From NCBI GenBank assembly GCA_016789625.1, contig JAEUQS010000251.1, positions 1 through 8,686 on the forward strand: 8,686 bases of DNA. Direction: 5' to 3'. This document shows, piece after piece, positions 6,965 to 8,686 of this stretch (positions within the stretch are counted from its first letter, which is position 1; each line of letters begins with the position of its first letter). A program made the position numbers and the translations under genes. The notes under the pieces are model-generated. The model made no database searches. It saw nothing but the letters and a program-made list of their open reading frames with translations, and had not been told where the DNA came from. Origin of the DNA: Acidobacteriota bacterium. Lineage in GTDB: Bacteria; Acidobacteriota; Thermoanaerobaculia; UBA5066.

Positions 6965-8686
6965 GCCGCGCCGTGCCCGCGCCTCCCGAAGGCCCCGAGA
7001 AGGTCCAGCCCCTCGGCGGTCCGCGTCCCATCGCGCCCTTCCAGCCGAAAGAGCCCGTGGGCCGGATGCAGCGCGGCGAGAAGGTCGCCTGGACCCTCCT
7101 CCTCGTGTTCGCCACGCTGTTCCGCCTGTACCAGCTCAACGTGAAGCCGCTCCACCACGACGAGTCGATCCACGCGAATTTCTGCTACGTCCTCGCGAAC
7201 ACGGGCGAGTACCGCTACGACCCCGTGTACCACGGTCCGGTGCAGTACGCGATGGTCGCGGGCACGTTCCGCCTCTTCGATCAGATCATCCACGCCATCG
7301 GCGCCGACCCGCGCCGCTACAGCGGCGCCAACGACTTCACCTCCCGCCTTCCGGCCGCGCTCGGGGGCGTCGGCCTCGTCGCCATGGCCATGCTCCTGCG
7401 CCAGCGCTTCGGCCGCGCCACGGCGTTCGCCGCGGGCGTGCTCATGGCGTTCTCGCCCAACTACCTCTACACCACGCGCTTCTGTCGCGAGGACGTCTGG
7501 AACCTCCTCGGCACCTGTGGCGCCATGCTCTTCCTCGACCTGTGGTGGCGGGGGGGAAAGCTCCGCCATCTCGCCTACGGGGCGTTCTGGCTCGCCATCG
7601 CGTTCGCCGCCAAGGAGAACTTCTACGTCTCCCTCGCGCTCCTCGCGCCGACGGCCTTCTTCTACGCGCTCTTCGAGAAGGGGCGCGGGCTCGGCGTCTT
7701 CGGCCGGCGCCGCCCGGTGCTCGACTTCCTGGAGCGCCACACCCTCGCGATCGCCGGCGGGCGCTGCCTCTTCTTCGGCGTGGCCGAGCTTCTCTACACG
7801 GCCTTCCTCCACCATCCCGACTCGGGCAACCCGGCCCGCGACGCGATCCTCTACTGGTGGGACCAGCACAAGAAGGAGCGCGTGGGCGGGCCCAAGACGT
7901 ATTACCTGCCCCGCATCCTCATGTACGAGTTCGCCATCATGCTGCCGGCCTTCTGGGAAGCCTGGCGGCGCCGCAAGACCTTGATGGGGGCCGAGCGCTT
8001 CCTGTTCTGGTTCGGCATCTCGTCGCTCGGGATGTATGCGTACCTCGGCGAGAAGACCCCGTGGCTCCTCGTGCACCAGGTCTTCCCGTTCATCCCGCTC
8101 GCCGCCGTCTGGTGGGCCCGCGCCGGCCGCACCGTGCTCTCCCTCGCGTCCGAGACCTCGGCCGAGGTTCCCGGCAAGCCCCTCTGGAAGCTCGCGACGG
8201 CCGGAACGGCCGTCACGATGGCGGTCCTGACGCTGCTCTCGGCGATCTCCCTGTGCTTCCTCTACCCGGCCCTCACCCCGTCGATCGACAAGGCCGAGTC
8301 GGTCATCTACGTGCAGACGACGCCCGAGACCCGGGACCTCGCTTACGAGATCCGCCGCGCCGAGGGCCCCGACCCGCTCGCCTACGTGGACGGCCAGGCC
8401 GGCTGGCCCCTCGTGTGGTACCTCCGCGGCCTCCCGGTCATGTGGGAGTTCAAGGACGACGGCCGCAAGCCGCTCTTCGTGATCGTGGACGACACCCGCC
8501 TCGACGAGGTGGGAAAGCTCCTGGGACCCGGCTACAGAGGCACCCTCATGCCGCTCCGCGCGTGGTGGATTCCCGAGCACAAGCTTTCCCCTCTCGAGCC
8601 GACCCCGGGCGAGCTCCTGAAGTACCTCTTCACGAGGACGCCCTGGAAGAACGCCGACGGCTTCAACGGAATCGGGGCCCAGAACG
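6961..8686 (+). CDS. Agl23/TIGR03663-family GT-C-fold membrane protein (3' end beyond window)
   Basis: At least 575 codons, open to the window edge with no stop. The GTG start at 6961 overlaps the upstream stop codon (GTGA), suggesting coupled translation; AGGG at 6951-6954 is a weak Shine-Dalgarno. An alternative start is ATG at 7066 (codon 36), which would drop a Pro-rich cytoplasmic leader. Seen: HHDES (65-69) after the first membrane helix, the usual acidic motif of GT-C enzymes such as ArnT and PMT; TGEYRYDPVYHGP (81-93); RFCRED (173-178); KEN (218-220); YWWDQHKKERVGGPKTYY (298-315); GEKTPWLLVH (363-372); about 11-12 membrane segments up to about 435; then a soluble domain with GWPLVWYLRG (481-490). 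These match the family called flippase activity-associated protein Agl23. Family knowledge: GT-C proteins move sugars from polyprenyl-phosphate donors to acceptors on the outer face of the membrane. Inferred: it works with the adjacent DUF2298 protein in glycan transfer; donor and acceptor are unknown. Confidence 0.92.
   Translation, partial: MSRAVPAPPEGPEKVQPLGGPRPIAPFQPKEPVGRMQRGEKVAWTLLLVFATLFRLYQLNVKPLHHDESIHANFCYVLANTGEYRYDPVYHGPVQYAMVAGTFRLFDQIIHAIGADPRRYSGANDFTSRLPAALGGVGLVAMAMLLRQRFGRATAFAAGVLMAFSPNYLYTTRFCREDVWNLLGTCGAMLFLDLWWRGGKLRHLAYGAFWLAIAFAAKENFYVSLALLAPTAFFYALFEKGRGLGVFGRRRPVLDFLERHTLAIAGGRCLFFGVAELLYTAFLHHPDSGNPARDAILYWWDQHKKERVGGPKTYYLPRILMYEFAIMLPAFWEAWRRRKTLMGAERFLFWFGISSLGMYAYLGEKTPWLLVHQVFPFIPLAAVWWARAGRTVLSLASETSAEVPGKPLWKLATAGTAVTMAVLTLLSAISLCFLYPALTPSIDKAESVIYVQTTPETRDLAYEIRRAEGPDPLAYVDGQAGWPLVWYLRGLPVMWEFKDDGRKPLFVIVDDTRLDEVGKLLGPGYRGTLMPLRAWWIPEHKLSPLEPTPGELLKYLFTRTPWKNADGFNGIGAQN

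Noticed and set aside
6898..8580. 560-codon open frame on the minus strand
   Set aside because: It is antisense to the Agl23-type gene. It has shadow-like Glu/Arg/Val/His composition, and the plus-strand frame has intact family motifs throughout.

Overview
The window is GC-rich (roughly two thirds or more G+C by eye) and almost fully coding, with six protein genes in two divergent blocks that share a gap of about 50 bp (4749-4798). No rRNA, tRNA, CRISPR array, insertion sequence or phage gene was seen. An OmpA-type peptidoglycan-binding domain and a PspA-family protein indicate a diderm bacterium. The GC content, the DUF2298/Agl23 pair and the lack of an obvious proteobacterial psp operon would fit Acidobacteriota, Myxococcota or a similar lineage, but the phylum cannot be fixed from the sequence alone.

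Left block, minus strand, reading from 4748 down to a strong intrinsic terminator at 17-52: (i) an FAD-dependent amine-oxidase/protoporphyrinogen-oxidase-like flavoprotein (3435-4748); (ii) a 246-residue protein of unknown function with a proline-rich linker and a helical C-terminal half (2676-3416); (iii) a divergent PspA/IM30 protein (1932-2639); (iv) a membrane-anchored protein joining a solute-binding-like periplasmic region to a C-terminal OmpA domain (108-1922). Gaps are 18, 36 and 9 bp, and the pspA stop codon lies inside the ribosome-binding site of the OmpA gene, so the last genes are very probably one transcript. The likely theme is envelope maintenance: a cytoplasmic membrane-shaping protein (PspA), a helical partner, and a periplasmic protein that can hold the cell wall.

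Right block, plus strand: a DUF2298 (YYY-type) polytopic membrane protein (4799-6964, TTG start), then, overlapping by 4 bp (GTGA), an Agl23/TIGR03663-type GT-C fold membrane protein (6961 to beyond the window end). These two families are typically found side by side and are thought to act in lipid-linked glycan transfer or protein glycosylation. The divergent flavoprotein resembles oxidoreductases common near glycan loci, so the centre of the window looks like part of a surface-glycan or lipid-modification locus next to an envelope-stress cassette.

The strongest candidate for an undescribed system is the cassette of unknown protein, PspA-like protein and solute-binding/OmpA protein. No member has the usual psp partners (PspF, PspB, PspC) nearby in this window. 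Several very long open frames lie antisense to the real genes. They are GC-composition shadows and were rejected.
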